Shown one piece after another: positions 35,215-45,170 of a DNA stretch of 64,000 nt. The position numbers were made by a program, and so were the translations under genes. The stretch's first letter is position 1; the number at the start of each line of letters is the position of its first letter. This DNA is from G020354785 sp964521285 (GTDB lineage Bacteria > Bacteroidota > Bacteroidia > Bacteroidales > UBA10428), in contig CAZFQS010000007.1 of NCBI GenBank assembly GCA_964521285.1, positions 1 through 64,000 on the forward strand. Direction: 5' to 3'. Below the pieces are notes generated by a model. The model did not search any database, was not told where the DNA came from, and was given only the letters and a program-made list of their open reading frames with translations.

Positions 35215-36627
35215 ATGGCAAAATATAAAATAAAAACTAATATTAAAGAAATCCTTGCCGACACAATCACTCCGGTAAGTATTTATTTGAGAATACGCAA
35301 TGCTTTTCCTAATTCTTTATTACTTGAAAGTTCTGATTATCATACCAGTGAGAACAGTTATTCATTCATTTGTCTGAATCCTGTAGCTAGCTTTATTGTC
35401 GAAAAAGGTAAATCAATACAATATTATCCTGATGGTACACAGATATTAAATGATTTAAAAGATATAAAATCATTTAATAAACATTTTAATGAGTTTTTGT
35501 GCTCTTTTGAACTGGAAGATGAGGGGAAGTCTGTTCCTGTTAACGGACTGTTTGGGTATACCTCCTACGATGCCGTACAGTATTTTGAAACATTAAAATT
35601 TAAGCGTGCTGTAAATCGTGAATACGAGATCCCGGAAGTCAGATACAGCTTCTATAAATATATTATTTCAATAAATCATTTTAAAAACATATTACACATT
35701 ATAGAAAACAAGTTAGATACGGAAAGCAGTCAGATTGAGAAAATAGAATCTTTATTATACAGTAAAATTATCCCTGTTAGCAGATTTAATCCTGAAGAAA
35801 AAGAAGTATCAAATCTTACCGATGATGAGTATGTAAAAATGGTCACCAAAGGGAAACAACACTGTTATCGTGGAGATGTATTTCAGATAGTATTATCAAG
35901 ACAATTTTCAAAGAAATTTAGCGGAAATGATTTTAATGTTTACCGGGCATTGCGATCAATAAATCCATCTCCCTACCTTTTTTATTTTGATTATGGAGAT
36001 TATAAAATATTTGGCTCTTCTCCCGAAGCACAGTTAAAAATTCAAAACAGGAAAGCTTATATAAATCCTATAGCAGGAACATTCAAAAGAACAGGTGATG
36101 ACGAAAAGGATAAACAACTTGCACATAAACTTGCAAATGATCCTAAGGAGAATGCAGAACATGTAATGCTGGTCGATTTAGCCAGGAATGATTTAAGCAG
36201 ACATGCCAGCGGGGTAAAAGTCGAAAATTATCGTGAAATTCAATACTACTCTCATGTGTTGCACATGGTGTCCACTGTTTCGGGAGAGTTAAACAGGGAT
36301 TCCAGTAGTATTGATATGTTGACAGCAACATTTCCGGCAGGAACTCTTTCCGGGGCACCTAAATATAAAGCTATGGAACTAATTGACAGATATGAGAATC
36401 AGAATCGCGGATATTATGGAGGAGCAATAGGATTTCTTGATTTTAAAGGTAATCTTAATCATGCTATTATGATAAGAACATTTTTATGTAAAAATTATAC
36501 ATTATTCTATCAGGCAGGAGCGGGTATTGTCTCTGAATCAAAAGAGGAAAATGAACTGCAGGAAGTGAATAATAAGCTGGGAGCTTTAAAAAAGGCTATT
36601 CTTATGGCAAAAAGTATTAATAACTAA
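35215..36627 (+). CDS. trpE: Anthranilate synthase component I
   Basis: TrpE converts chorismate to anthranilate with ammonia delivered by TrpG. From the ATG at 35215 the protein has 470 residues. It keeps the LLESS motif (36-40) used for tryptophan feedback inhibition. It also has the chorismate-binding signatures RGDVFQIVLSRQF, PSPYLFYFDYGDYKIFGSSPEAQ, PIAGTFKRTGDDEKD, TFPAGTLSGAPKYKAMELI and YYGGAIGFLDF. The TTG at 35197 is a less good start. First structural gene of trpEGDCFBA and controlled by the upstream attenuator. Confidence 0.97.
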   Translation: MAKYKIKTNIKEILADTITPVSIYLRIRNAFPNSLLLESSDYHTSENSYSFICLNPVASFIVEKGKSIQYYPDGTQILNDLKDIKSFNKHFNEFLCSFELEDEGKSVPVNGLFGYTSYDAVQYFETLKFKRAVNREYEIPEVRYSFYKYIISINHFKNILHIIENKLDTESSQIEKIESLLYSKIIPVSRFNPEEKEVSNLTDDEYVKMVTKGKQHCYRGDVFQIVLSRQFSKKFSGNDFNVYRALRSINPSPYLFYFDYGDYKIFGSSPEAQLKIQNRKAYINPIAGTFKRTGDDEKDKQLAHKLANDPKENAEHVMLVDLARNDLSRHASGVKVENYREIQYYSHVLHMVSTVSGELNRDSSSIDMLTATFPAGTLSGAPKYKAMELIDRYENQNRGYYGGAIGFLDFKGNLNHAIMIRTFLCKNYTLFYQAGAGIVSESKEENELQEVNNKLGALKKAILMAKSINN

Positions 36628-36639
36628 TAATTACAAATA

Positions 36640-37212
36640 ATGAGAAAGATTCTGGTTATAGACAATTATGATTCATTTACTTATAACCTGGTCCATTATC
36701 TGGGAAAATTAACAAATGAGACGGTTGTTGTATTTAGAAATGATGAAATCGCTTTGGATAAAATTGACCGGTATAATAAAATTGTATTATCTCCAGGCCC
36801 GGGTATACCTGTTGAGGCAGGTATTTGTATTGATTTAATTAAAGAATATGCAGCAACAAAAAGTATTTTAGGTGTGTGTTTGGGTCATCAGGCAATTGCG
36901 GAAGCTTTCGGGGCTAATTTACTGAACCTGGCTAAAGTATATCACGGAGTTTCAAGTATAATATCTGTTTTAGCACCGGATGATCCGTTGTATGTCGGGT
37001 TACCTGACAGACTGGAAGTAGGAAGATATCATTCATGGATAGTATCTAAAGATAATATACCTGACTGCTTTACTGTTACCTGTGAAGATGAACAGGGATT
37101 AATTATGGGAATCAGCCATAAAGAATATGATTTGAAGGGAGTACAATACCATCCTGAATCAGTATTAACTGAACATGGTCTTAAAATTATTGATAACTGG
37201 TTGAAATTATAA
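36640..37212 (+). CDS. trpG: Anthranilate synthase component II (glutamine amidotransferase)
   Basis: TrpG releases ammonia from glutamine for TrpE. The 190-residue class I amidotransferase has the oxyanion motif SPGPGIP near residue 51, nucleophile Cys80 in GVCLGHQ, and the His171/Glu173 pair in YHPES. It is not fused to TrpD. It lies 12 nt after trpE. Confidence 0.96.
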   Translation: MRKILVIDNYDSFTYNLVHYLGKLTNETVVVFRNDEIALDKIDRYNKIVLSPGPGIPVEAGICIDLIKEYAATKSILGVCLGHQAIAEAFGANLLNLAKVYHGVSSIISVLAPDDPLYVGLPDRLEVGRYHSWIVSKDNIPDCFTVTCEDEQGLIMGISHKEYDLKGVQYHPESVLTEHGLKIIDNWLKL

Positions 37213-37227
37213 ACAAATATTAATACT

Positions 37228-38223
37228 ATGAAAGAAACGCTTAATTATTTGTTCAATCACAACATCCTCAGCAGGGAGGAGGCTAAAAAAATGCTGGTGA
37301 GTATTGGCAAAGGGCAGTATTCAGATTCTGAAATTGCTTCATTTCTTACTGTATATTTAATGAGAAAAATAACTCCCCAGGAACTGGCTGGCTTCAGGGA
37401 TGCTTTACTTGAACTTTGTGTCCCGGTGAATTTATCAGAATATAATACAATTGATGTCTGTGGTACAGGCGGAGATGAGAAAAACACATTTAATATTTCA
37501 ACCCTGACAGCTTTTGTTTTGGCAGGCGCAAATGTAAAAGTAGCCAAGCATGGAAATTACGGGGTTTCATCAGCTTGTGGCTCTTCAAATATTCTCGAAC
37601 ATTATGGCTATAAATTAAGCAATAATGTAGATAAATTAAGAAATGAAATTGACAAGGCAAATATCTGTTACCTTCATGCTCCATTATTTCATCCCGCTAT
37701 GAAAAGTGTTGCTCCTGTAAGAAAAAGTCTGAAAGTAAAGACTTTTTTTAACATTCTTGGTCCTATGGTAAATCCAAGTCGTCCTAAAAATCAGCTAATA
37801 GGTGTTTTTAGTGAAGAAGTAATGAATTTATATAATGATGTTTATAAGGAATCAGATATAAGGTATTGTATTGTATATTGCTTAAATGGTTATGATGAGA
37901 TCTCACTAACAGGTGATTTCAGATGTATTTCCAATGATTCTGATGAAATATTATCTCCCGGAGATTTGAATTTAAAACAGGCAGCTCATAATGATCTGTT
38001 TGGTGGAAATACTGTTGAAGAGGCTGCTAACATATTTGATAACATAATAAGTGGCAATGGTTCTGAATTCCAGAATAATGTAGTAATATCAAATGCTGCA
38101 ATAGGACTTAAATGTTTGTATGCAGATAAATCTCTTGAAAATTGCCTGGATATTGCAAAAGAATCATTATTCAGTAAAAAGGCACTTGGGGCACTAAAAA
38201 AATTAATTGATTTGCAATCATGA
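37228..38223 (+). CDS. trpD: Anthranilate phosphoribosyltransferase
   Basis: TrpD joins anthranilate to phosphoribosyl pyrophosphate. The 331-residue protein has the PRPP-binding DVCGTGGDEKNTFNIST (about residues 72-88), VAKHGNYGVSSACGSSNILE, and FHPAMKSVAPVRKSLKVKTFFNILGPMVNP. All are conserved family blocks. Its stop codon overlaps the trpC start by 4 nt, indicating translational coupling. Confidence 0.96.
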   Translation: MKETLNYLFNHNILSREEAKKMLVSIGKGQYSDSEIASFLTVYLMRKITPQELAGFRDALLELCVPVNLSEYNTIDVCGTGGDEKNTFNISTLTAFVLAGANVKVAKHGNYGVSSACGSSNILEHYGYKLSNNVDKLRNEIDKANICYLHAPLFHPAMKSVAPVRKSLKVKTFFNILGPMVNPSRPKNQLIGVFSEEVMNLYNDVYKESDIRYCIVYCLNGYDEISLTGDFRCISNDSDEILSPGDLNLKQAAHNDLFGGNTVEEAANIFDNIISGNGSEFQNNVVISNAAIGLKCLYADKSLENCLDIAKESLFSKKALGALKKLIDLQS

Positions 38224-38999
38224 CGATTCTGGAAGAAATTGCAGGACATAAGAGAAAAGAGGTAGAAAGAAGCAAACTACTGAATGATTATAAAAAACTT
38301 GAGAAGGGTAAATACTTCAGAAGAGAACCATTGCCGTTAACTGAATTTCTGCTTGATGACAAGAAAAAAGGAATAATTGCAGAATACAAAAAGAAATCCC
38401 CCTCTTCAGGAATTATTAATGAAAAGGTCAGGATTCAAGATGTAACAGTCGGGTATGCAAGCGCAGGAGCATCAGGATTATCAGTTTTAACTGATAATAA
38501 GTATTTTGGAGGGACCAATGATGATTTGATTAAAACCCGGGAATTGAATATGTTACCAATATTAAGGAAAGATTTTACTGTGGATGAATACCAGATTGTT
38601 GAGGCCAAATCAATAGGTGCAGATGCTATTCTGTTAATTGCAGCTATTTTGAATAAAAAGCAGATAAAAGAGTTAGCAGGACTGGCTGTTTCATTAGGTA
38701 TGCAGGTAATATTTGAAATTCACGATATTAAAGAACTTGATTATTTGAACGAATATATTAATATAGTAGGTGTAAATAACAGAAACCTGAAAGATTTTGC
38801 TGTTGATATTAATATTTCTTATAGTCTGTCAGAAAAGATCCCTGCGGAATTTATAAAGATTTCTGAGAGCGGTTTAGCATCTCCTGAAGATATTAAGATA
38901 TTAAGAGATTATGGTTATAATGGATTTTTAATAGGTGAGAGCTTTATGAAGAATGATGATCCTGTTAAATCCTTTGAAAAATTTATAAAGGAACTATAA
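38220..38999 (+). CDS. trpC: Indole-3-glycerol phosphate synthase
   Basis: TrpC closes the indole ring, giving indole-3-glycerol phosphate. The 259-residue TIM barrel begins TILEEIAGHKRKEVERSK. It has IIAEYKKKSPSSGIIN (catalytic Lys), SVLTDNKYFGGTNDDL, PILRKDFTVDEYQI (second catalytic Lys) and VGVNNRNLKDFAVD, and ends with SESGL and GFLIGESFM. It is a single-function enzyme, not fused to TrpF. Confidence 0.96.
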   Translation: MTILEEIAGHKRKEVERSKLLNDYKKLEKGKYFRREPLPLTEFLLDDKKKGIIAEYKKKSPSSGIINEKVRIQDVTVGYASAGASGLSVLTDNKYFGGTNDDLIKTRELNMLPILRKDFTVDEYQIVEAKSIGADAILLIAAILNKKQIKELAGLAVSLGMQVIFEIHDIKELDYLNEYINIVGVNNRNLKDFAVDINISYSLSEKIPAEFIKISESGLASPEDIKILRDYGYNGFLIGESFMKNDDPVKSFEKFIKEL

Positions 39000-39047
39000 A
39001 TTCAATTATTAATTATTTACCTGCTTCCGGTTGTTTAATTCAGATAA

Positions 39048-39686
39048 ATGGACCAAAAGAAAATAAATATCAAAGTTTGCGGAATGAGGGATGAATCGAA
39101 TATCAAGGCTCTGGCTAAGGTTCATCCGGATTATATTGGATTTATTTTTTATTCCGGATCAGAAAGATTTGTCGGAGATAATTTTGATGTAAGAATACTG
39201 GATTATATACCTGAGAGCATTAATAAGGTAGGTGTTTTTGTAAAAGCAGATAAAGACTATATTCTTGAAAAAATAAACATTTTTGGATTGAAATTAATAC
39301 AGCTTCATGGAGGGGAATCATCTGCATTTTGCAGAGAACTTGGTCATACTGGCATTCCAATTGTAAAAGTATTTAGTATTAATGAAGGCTTTAATTTTAA
39401 TTCAATAAATCCTTTTAAGCCATTTTGCAAATATTTCATGTTTGACACGGAGTGTAAAACTTATGGGGGGAGCAGCAGAAAGTTTGACTGGGATAGTCTT
39501 AGTCAGTATGACAATGAAAAACCTGTTTTCCTGAGCGGTGGTATTGGACCCGGAGATGCTGATTCAATAAAAGGACTTAATAATTTAAATATACATGCGG
39601 TTGATATAAACAGCAGGTTTGAGAAGGCGCCGGGATTAAAGGACATATCAAAAATCTCAGAATTTATAAAAAAAATTAAATCTTAA
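39048..39686 (+). CDS. trpF: Phosphoribosylanthranilate isomerase
   Basis: TrpF carries out the Amadori rearrangement of phosphoribosylanthranilate before the TrpC step. The 212-residue protein has IKVCGMRDESNI (catalytic Cys), DYIGFIFYSGSERFVG, LIQLHGGESS, the catalytic Asp in YFMFDTE, and FLSGGIGPGDADSI. The gene order C-F-B-A is typical of this phylum. The gap to trpC is 48 nt and to trpB 6 nt. Confidence 0.95.
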   Translation: MDQKKINIKVCGMRDESNIKALAKVHPDYIGFIFYSGSERFVGDNFDVRILDYIPESINKVGVFVKADKDYILEKINIFGLKLIQLHGGESSAFCRELGHTGIPIVKVFSINEGFNFNSINPFKPFCKYFMFDTECKTYGGSSRKFDWDSLSQYDNEKPVFLSGGIGPGDADSIKGLNNLNIHAVDINSRFEKAPGLKDISKISEFIKKIKS

Positions 39687-39692
39687 TGCTTT

Positions 39693-40877
39693 ATGAAATT
39701 CGATGTTGATGAAAAAGGTTATTACGGTGAGTTTGGCGGAGCCTATATTCCTGAAATGATGTACAAAAATATTGAGGAATTAAGGCTTAATTATCTTAAT
39801 TTTATTAATGACTCGTCATTTCAAAAGGAGTTTAGGAAATTACTTCAGGATTATGCAGGCAGGCCAACTCCACTTTATTTTGCTGCAAGATTATCTGAGC
39901 ATTATAAAACAAATATCTACCTGAAGAGAGAAGATTTAGCTCATACAGGTTCTCATAAAATAAATAATACTATTGGTCAGATATTAATTGCCAGGAGACT
40001 GGGGAAGACAAGGATTATAGCGGAAACCGGGGCAGGTCAGCACGGTGTGGCGACAGCCACAGTATGTGCCTTAATGAATCTTAAATGTATAGTTTACATG
40101 GGTAAGGTTGATGTGGAGCGTCAGGCTCCGAATGTTTTACGCATGAAAATGCTTGGTGCAGAGGTCGTCCCTGTCTACAGTGGCAATCAGACTCTGAAAG
40201 ATGCAACAAATGAAGCTATAAGAGACTGGATTAACAATCCTGTTGATACGCATTATATTATTGGTTCAGTTGTTGGTCCGCATCCCTATCCGGATATGGT
40301 TACACGCCTGCAGTCTGTTATTAGTGAGGAAATGAAATGGCAATTGAAAGAAAAAACCGGCAGGGAATATCCTGATTATATAATTGCATGTGTTGGAGGT
40401 GGAAGTAATGCTGCCGGAATATATTATCATTATTTTGATAACAGGAAGGTAAAATTGATAGCAGTTGAAGCCAGTGGTAAAGGCATTGATTCAGGTTACA
40501 GTGCAGCAACAATGGTCCTGGGAAGACCAGGTATTTTGCATGGGAGCAAAAGTATGGTAATGCAAAATGATGACGGCCAGATTACAGAACCGTATTCGAT
40601 ATCAGCAGGACTCGATTATCCGGGTGTTGGGCCCATTCATTCACATCTTAATAAAACAGGGAGGGCAATTTTCAGGCATGCAACTGATAAAGAAGCCTTG
40701 GAAGCAGCATACCAGCTTACAAAGATGGAGGGAATTATCCCTGCACTTGAAACCGCACATGCCCTGGCAATTCTAAAGAGTGAGAAATTCAGGACAAAAG
40801 ATGTGGTGACAGTATGCCTTTCAGGAAGGGGAGATAAAGATCTTGATACATACATTAAACATATGAACAATAAGTAA
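39693..40877 (+). CDS. trpB: Tryptophan synthase beta chain
   Basis: TrpB condenses indole with serine using pyridoxal phosphate. The 394-residue protein has [13 protein letters not shown] at the start. The PLP lysine K89 lies in HTGSHKINN. It also has [16 protein letters not shown], the phosphate-binding GGGSNA near 233, and LDYPGVGP. It belongs to the standard TrpB1 type that pairs with the adjacent TrpA. Confidence 0.97.
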   Translation: MKFDVDEKGYYGEFGGAYIPEMMYKNIEELRLNYLNFINDSSFQKEFRKLLQDYAGRPTPLYFAARLSEHYKTNIYLKREDLAHTGSHKINNTIGQILIARRLGKTRIIAETGAGQHGVATATVCALMNLKCIVYMGKVDVERQAPNVLRMKMLGAEVVPVYSGNQTLKDATNEAIRDWINNPVDTHYIIGSVVGPHPYPDMVTRLQSVISEEMKWQLKEKTGREYPDYIIACVGGGSNAAGIYYHYFDNRKVKLIAVEASGKGIDSGYSAATMVLGRPGILHGSKSMVMQNDDGQITEPYSISAGLDYPGVGPIHSHLNKTGRAIFRHATDKEALEAAYQLTKMEGIIPALETAHALAILKSEKFRTKDVVTVCLSGRGDKDLDTYIKHMNNK

Positions 40878-40898
40878 AATATAAAACAGCAAAACCTG

Positions 40899-41678
40899 AT
40901 GAACCGAATAAAAAAGCTATTTGAAAACAAGGCCGGTAACATTCTATCGGTATATTTTACAGCTGGATATCCTAACTTAAATGATACAAGGACAATAATT
41001 AAGGCTCTGGCAGATAACGGAGCTGATATAATTGAAGTAGGTATGCCATTTTCTGACCCTTTGGCCGATGGTCCGGTTATACAGAAAAGCAATGATATAG
41101 CACTAAAAAACGGTATGAATATTAAATTGCTGTTTAAGCAATTAGCAGATATTAGAAAAGAAACTGACATTCCTCTTCTGTTAATGGGATATTTAAATCC
41201 TGTAATACAATACGGCATTAAGGAGTTTTGTAATATAGCCGAAGAAACCGGTATTGATGGTCTAATATTACCTGATTTACCGCTATATATTTATTTAAAG
41301 GAACATAAACAAATATTTGAAAAACATAATCTTTCAATTATCTTCCTGGTGGCACCTGAGACAAGTGATGAAAGGGTAATGGAAATTGACAGGATCAGTA
41401 ATGGATTTATATACATAGTATCAAGTTCGTCAACTACTGGCATAAGAGAGGATATAGAAAGTAAACAGGTTGAGTACTTCAGGCGTATTGAAAATTTAAA
41501 TCTGAGAAATCCCCGATTAATAGGATTTGGAATATCAAATCATAAGACCTTTATGAGAGCCTGTGAGTATGGAAATGGAGCAATAATAGGCAGCGCTTTT
41601 ATTAAGGCACTGGAAAATCCAAATATAGATTTGGAAGATAAGGTTAAGAATTTTTTACAGGCAATAAAATCCCCCTGA
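40899..41678 (+). CDS. trpA: Tryptophan synthase alpha chain
   Basis: TrpA cleaves indole-3-glycerol phosphate and channels indole to TrpB. The 259-residue TIM barrel has catalytic E46 and D57 in IIEVGMPFSDPLADGPVIQ. It also has GLILPDLPL, FLVAPETSDER, YIVSSSSTTG and GFGISNHKT. Last gene of the trp operon. No terminator was recognised in the 43 nt before the convergent rpoD. Confidence 0.97.
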   Translation: MNRIKKLFENKAGNILSVYFTAGYPNLNDTRTIIKALADNGADIIEVGMPFSDPLADGPVIQKSNDIALKNGMNIKLLFKQLADIRKETDIPLLLMGYLNPVIQYGIKEFCNIAEETGIDGLILPDLPLYIYLKEHKQIFEKHNLSIIFLVAPETSDERVMEIDRISNGFIYIVSSSSTTGIREDIESKQVEYFRRIENLNLRNPRLIGFGISNHKTFMRACEYGNGAIIGSAFIKALENPNIDLEDKVKNFLQAIKSP

Positions 41679-41721
41679 CAACACGTATATAGTGCGAGGA
41701 AAGGAAGACTAAGTATTTGTT

Positions 41722-42582
41722 TTATCCTAAATAAGCTTTGAGCAGCCTGTTTTTTGTTCTCTGTCTCAAGTGTTTTATAGCCTTTTCTTTAATTTGCCTT
41801 GTTCTTTCTCTGGAAATCCCTATAGATTCACCTATTTCTTCCAGCGACATTTGTTTTTTACCAATTCCATAAAAGGATCTTATAACATTACTTTCCTTTT
41901 CAGGTAAAGTATTTAATGTTCTTTCAATTTCCTGACTTAAGGATTCATTCATAAGATTCCCGTCAGTATCAGGTGAGTCCTGATTTTGAAGGACGTCCAG
42001 CAAGCTGTTTTCTTCACCATCCTGGAAAGGGGCATCAACTGATAAATGACGGCCTGAAAGCTCAAGAGTACTGGCAACTTTATCTTCAGGTAAGTCTAAA
42101 GTATTAGCTACTTCATCAGGAGAAGGTTCCCGTTCATGCTTCTGCTCTAACTGTGAAAAGGCTTTATTAATTTTATTTAAAGCCCCAATTTTATTTAACG
42201 GTAACCGTACTATCCTGGATTGTTCAGCCAGAGCCTGTAATATACATTGTCGTATCCACCAGACTGCATATGAAATAAACTTAAAACCTTTTGTTTCATC
42301 AAATTTTTTAGCTGCCTTTATTAAGCCCAGGTTACCTTCATTTATTAAATCAGGTAAGCTTAACCCCTGATGCTGATATTGCTTGGCTACAGATACAACA
42401 AATCGTAAATTTGCCTTGGTTAATTTTTCCAGCGCTTCCTGATCCCCTTTCTTAATACGTTTGGCCAACTCAACTTCTTCTTCAGGTGTTATTAATTCTT
42501 CTTTGCCAATATCATGCAAATACTTCTCCAGAGAGTCACTATTCCTGTTTGTAATTGACTTTGTTATCTTTAACTGCCTCAT
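41722..42582 (-). CDS. rpoD: RNA polymerase primary sigma factor (RpoD/SigA, short type)
   Basis: At 286 residues this sigma factor lacks region 1.1, as in other Bacteroidetes primary sigmas. Region 1.2 is [21 protein letters not shown]. Region 2 has [39 protein letters not shown] and [12 protein letters not shown]. Region 3 starts at [10 protein letters not shown]. Region 4 has the helix-turn-helix [28 protein letters not shown]. It should recognise the TTTG-n19-TAnnTTTG promoters seen in this window. The 238-nt upstream gap holds no box I could place. Confidence 0.95.
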   Translation of the reverse strand: MRQLKITKSITNRNSDSLEKYLHDIGKEELITPEEEVELAKRIKKGDQEALEKLTKANLRFVVSVAKQYQHQGLSLPDLINEGNLGLIKAAKKFDETKGFKFISYAVWWIRQCILQALAEQSRIVRLPLNKIGALNKINKAFSQLEQKHEREPSPDEVANTLDLPEDKVASTLELSGRHLSVDAPFQDGEENSLLDVLQNQDSPDTDGNLMNESLSQEIERTLNTLPEKESNVIRSFYGIGKKQMSLEEIGESIGISRERTRQIKEKAIKHLRQRTKNRLLKAYLG

Positions 42583-42820
42583 ATTTCCGTCTGATTTAAA
42601 AATTCACAATAATCGTAGTCATACACAAATTAAACACTAAATCAGTAAAATTGTTGTATAATTTTTCTAAAAAAATGTTAATAAATATTAAATAGACTAT
42701 TATAATCAAAATTAAATTACGGAATTTTTACTATAATTCAAAATTTAGTTTTAAAGAGTTAATTCAGGATTAATTATTTCTGCCGCATATTTAATATGTA
42801 CAGGTGTTGAAATATTGGTT

Positions 42821-43717
42821 TCAGGGAATCATCACCTTAAGTGATGCAGGTAATATTTTAACCTCGATTTTTTTCCCAACTTTATAAGGCTCACCGTCAT
42901 AATGACATTTAGTCTTTTTTTTCTTTTTTAAAGTAATTTCTTTGCATTTTATCACTTCCAGGTATTTACTCTTGTTAAGGGTTCTTCCAATAAGTTTAAG
43001 TCCAATTGGCACCATAAAAGATTTTGGAAAAGGTTTTAAAATACACAGGTCCAAAAGTCCATCGTCAATTTTAGCATCAGGTGAAATATAAATATTGTTA
43101 CCATACTGACCTGCATTGGCAAAGGTGATAAGTAAGGATTTTACCTTTTTTTTGTGATTATCAAACCAGAGAGTATATTTTTTGGGCTTATAAGTTATAA
43201 ATTCCCGGATAGTAGCTATAAAATAATTTACAGGTCTGCGTTTTTTATATTTATCAAAAATATTCCCAACATGGGCATCAAAGCCAACACCGGAAGTACA
43301 AAAGAAATACTTATCATTTATTCTGGCAGCATCAATAATCCTGATTGAAGGGTTGTTTAATATTTTTATTGCATTTTTAGCATTTAATGGAATTGATAAA
43401 TACCTTGCCAGGCCATTACCTGTGCCCCTTGGTATAATTCCCAGTGATATGTCTGTATTAATTATTGCTGAGCCTATTTCATTTACCGTACCATCTCCGC
43501 CAACAGCAACTATTTTTTTTATGCCTTCTTCTTTATAGTGTCTTGCAATTTCATGAGCATGACCCTTATATTTTGTGGTTTCATAAAGAACATTATATTT
43601 CTTCAGTTCAATATGCTTATTAATTTGTTTTGCAATATTTGCCTGATTACCTTTTCCTGAAATTGGATTTACTATAAATAAAATATTCTCTTTTTCTTGC
43701 TGGTTCGAAATAATCAC
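42821..43717 (-). CDS. Diacylglycerol/lipid kinase family protein (YegS-like)
   Basis: The 298-residue product has ILFIVNPISGKGNQ at the start, the nucleotide-binding GGDGT at 73-77, GIIPRGTGNGLARYL, and DGLLDLCILKP with CHYDGEPY near the end. All are DAGK catalytic-domain blocks. Such enzymes phosphorylate lipids such as diacylglycerol or sphingoid bases. The substrate is unknown. No membrane helices are present, so it is a soluble, membrane-associating type. Confidence 0.9.
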   Translation of the reverse strand: MIISNQQEKENILFIVNPISGKGNQANIAKQINKHIELKKYNVLYETTKYKGHAHEIARHYKEEGIKKIVAVGGDGTVNEIGSAIINTDISLGIIPRGTGNGLARYLSIPLNAKNAIKILNNPSIRIIDAARINDKYFFCTSGVGFDAHVGNIFDKYKKRRPVNYFIATIREFITYKPKKYTLWFDNHKKKVKSLLITFANAGQYGNNIYISPDAKIDDGLLDLCILKPFPKSFMVPIGLKLIGRTLNKSKYLEVIKCKEITLKKKKKTKCHYDGEPYKVGKKIEVKILPASLKVMIP

Positions 43718-44028
43718 AATTGATATTTTTATTCAAAACAAACTAAAATCAATATGGCATATTATTAGAAACATCAAAATTATTAAAATAATCTCTTCCT
43801 GAATATAAATTCGGAACGTAATGAATGCAGTTTTTTTATTTGTATAATTAATGTGTGTAGATTAATATTATTATAAATTATTTGTAATATAGATTATATT
43901 TGTCCGTTAATATAGTTATTCTGTGAAACCAACATAAATATCAGTATCAGTATAAATATAATTAATAATGATTATAATTTAAATTAGTGATTATATCATT
44001 CCTGGGATCAAATTAATATCAGGGATAA
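43718..44028. other. 311-nt AT-rich intergenic region between divergent genes
   Basis: The region separates the leftward lipid kinase from the rightward porQ. Apart from a TATATTTG -7-like box at 43895-43902, no hairpin, small gene or RNA was recognised. It must contain promoters for both genes. Confidence 0.5.
43895..43902 (+). promoter_or_regulatory. Possible -7 box for porQ
   Basis: TATATTTG matches TAnnTTTG, 126 nt before the ATG. The only nearby TTTG (43881-43884) is too close to be a -33 element. Tentative. Confidence 0.35.
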
Positions 44029-45081
44029 ATGAATAAAAGGTTTTTAATTGTTTTTGCCTCGTTGCTGTTAACAGCAGAACTAAATTCTCAACCAGGAGGA
44101 AAGGCCTTCCAGTTTCTGGAGATTACAAATTCAGCACGTGTTGCTGCACTGGGCGGCAAGGCAGTTGCTGCTACAGATGATGATTTAAATTTCCCTTTTC
44201 ATAATCCTTCCCTGTTGACGTCTTCAATGCATAATAATCTCGTACTAAATTATGTGGATTATTTTGCAGGTATTAATTATGGTTACGCGTCTTATTCAAG
44301 ATCTTATGAAGGTATAGGAAGTTTTGCAGCCGGAATTCATTATTTAAACTATGGTAAATTTATTGGAGCAGATGAGATAGGTACAATAACTTCCGAGTTC
44401 AGAGCAGCGGATTATGCGCTTAATTTGATTTACTCACGACAGTTGGATAGCCTTTTCACTATTGGAGTAAACTTAAAACCTATATATTCGAGTCTTGAAT
44501 CTTACAGTTCGGTCGCTATAGCTCTGGATGCCGGTATAACATACCACAATCAGGAAAAATTATTTACTGCTTCTCTTGTTATAAAAAATCTTGGAACTCA
44601 AATCACTACATATTTTCCTAATGGGGAAAGAGAACCTTTACCCTTTGAGATTCTTATGGGATTATCTTTAAAGCTTAAACATGCTCCTTTCAGGTTTTAC
44701 ATTGTTGCTGAACATTTGGAGACTTTCGATTTAACTTATAAAACCGAAAAGGATAAAAAAGATGAGATTGATCCTTTTACCGGAGAGGAGATCAGGGAAG
44801 ACAAATTAAATATATTTTTAGATAAGTTTATGCGTCATATAATATTAGGTACAGAGTTAAATATAACAGATAATTTTGTGCTCAGATTTGGATATAATTA
44901 TCGCAGACGTCAGGAAATGAAGATTGACACCAGGATTGGCACTGTTGGTTTTTCGTGGGGAGTGGGTATAAAAATATATAAATTCCATCTAAGTTATGCG
45001 CGTCCGACTTTTCACCAGGCCGGAGCACCAAATCATTTTTCAGTAAGTATGAATTTATCGGAATTTTATAAAAAGTTTTAG
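44029..45081 (+). CDS. porQ: Type IX secretion system protein PorQ
   Basis: PorQ is an outer-membrane beta-barrel of the PorV/FadL-like group, needed for T9SS surface attachment of substrates in Porphyromonas. The 350-residue product has a signal peptide (RFLIVFASLLLTAELNSQ). The family block GGKAFQFLEITNSARVAALGGKAVA is followed by HNPSLLTSSMHNNLVLNYVDYFAGI and alternating amphipathic strands that end in an aromatic residue. The close link to cmk downstream is also found in Porphyromonas and relatives. Confidence 0.9.
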   Translation: MNKRFLIVFASLLLTAELNSQPGGKAFQFLEITNSARVAALGGKAVAATDDDLNFPFHNPSLLTSSMHNNLVLNYVDYFAGINYGYASYSRSYEGIGSFAAGIHYLNYGKFIGADEIGTITSEFRAADYALNLIYSRQLDSLFTIGVNLKPIYSSLESYSSVAIALDAGITYHNQEKLFTASLVIKNLGTQITTYFPNGEREPLPFEILMGLSLKLKHAPFRFYIVAEHLETFDLTYKTEKDKKDEIDPFTGEEIREDKLNIFLDKFMRHIILGTELNITDNFVLRFGYNYRRRQEMKIDTRIGTVGFSWGVGIKIYKFHLSYARPTFHQAGAPNHFSVSMNLSEFYKKF

Positions 45082-45150
45082 CTTAAAATTTTATATATTA
45101 CTCTGTAAATCCACATTTCCCTTTTTATTATAATTCACATGATTAAATTG

Positions 45151-45158
45151 TATTTTTG
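45151..45158 (+). promoter_or_regulatory. -7 promoter box for cmk
   Basis: TATTTTTG matches TAnnTTTG and lies 12 nt before the ATG at 45171. It overlaps the TTG at 45156, which argues against that codon as the start. Confidence 0.5.
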
Positions 45159-45170
45159 GAACATAGTATA

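Noticed and set aside
40637..41218. 193-codon minus-strand frame across trpB and trpA
   Set aside because: Opposes two well-supported genes and has no recognisable domain; hydrophobic look is a by-product of the antisense codons.
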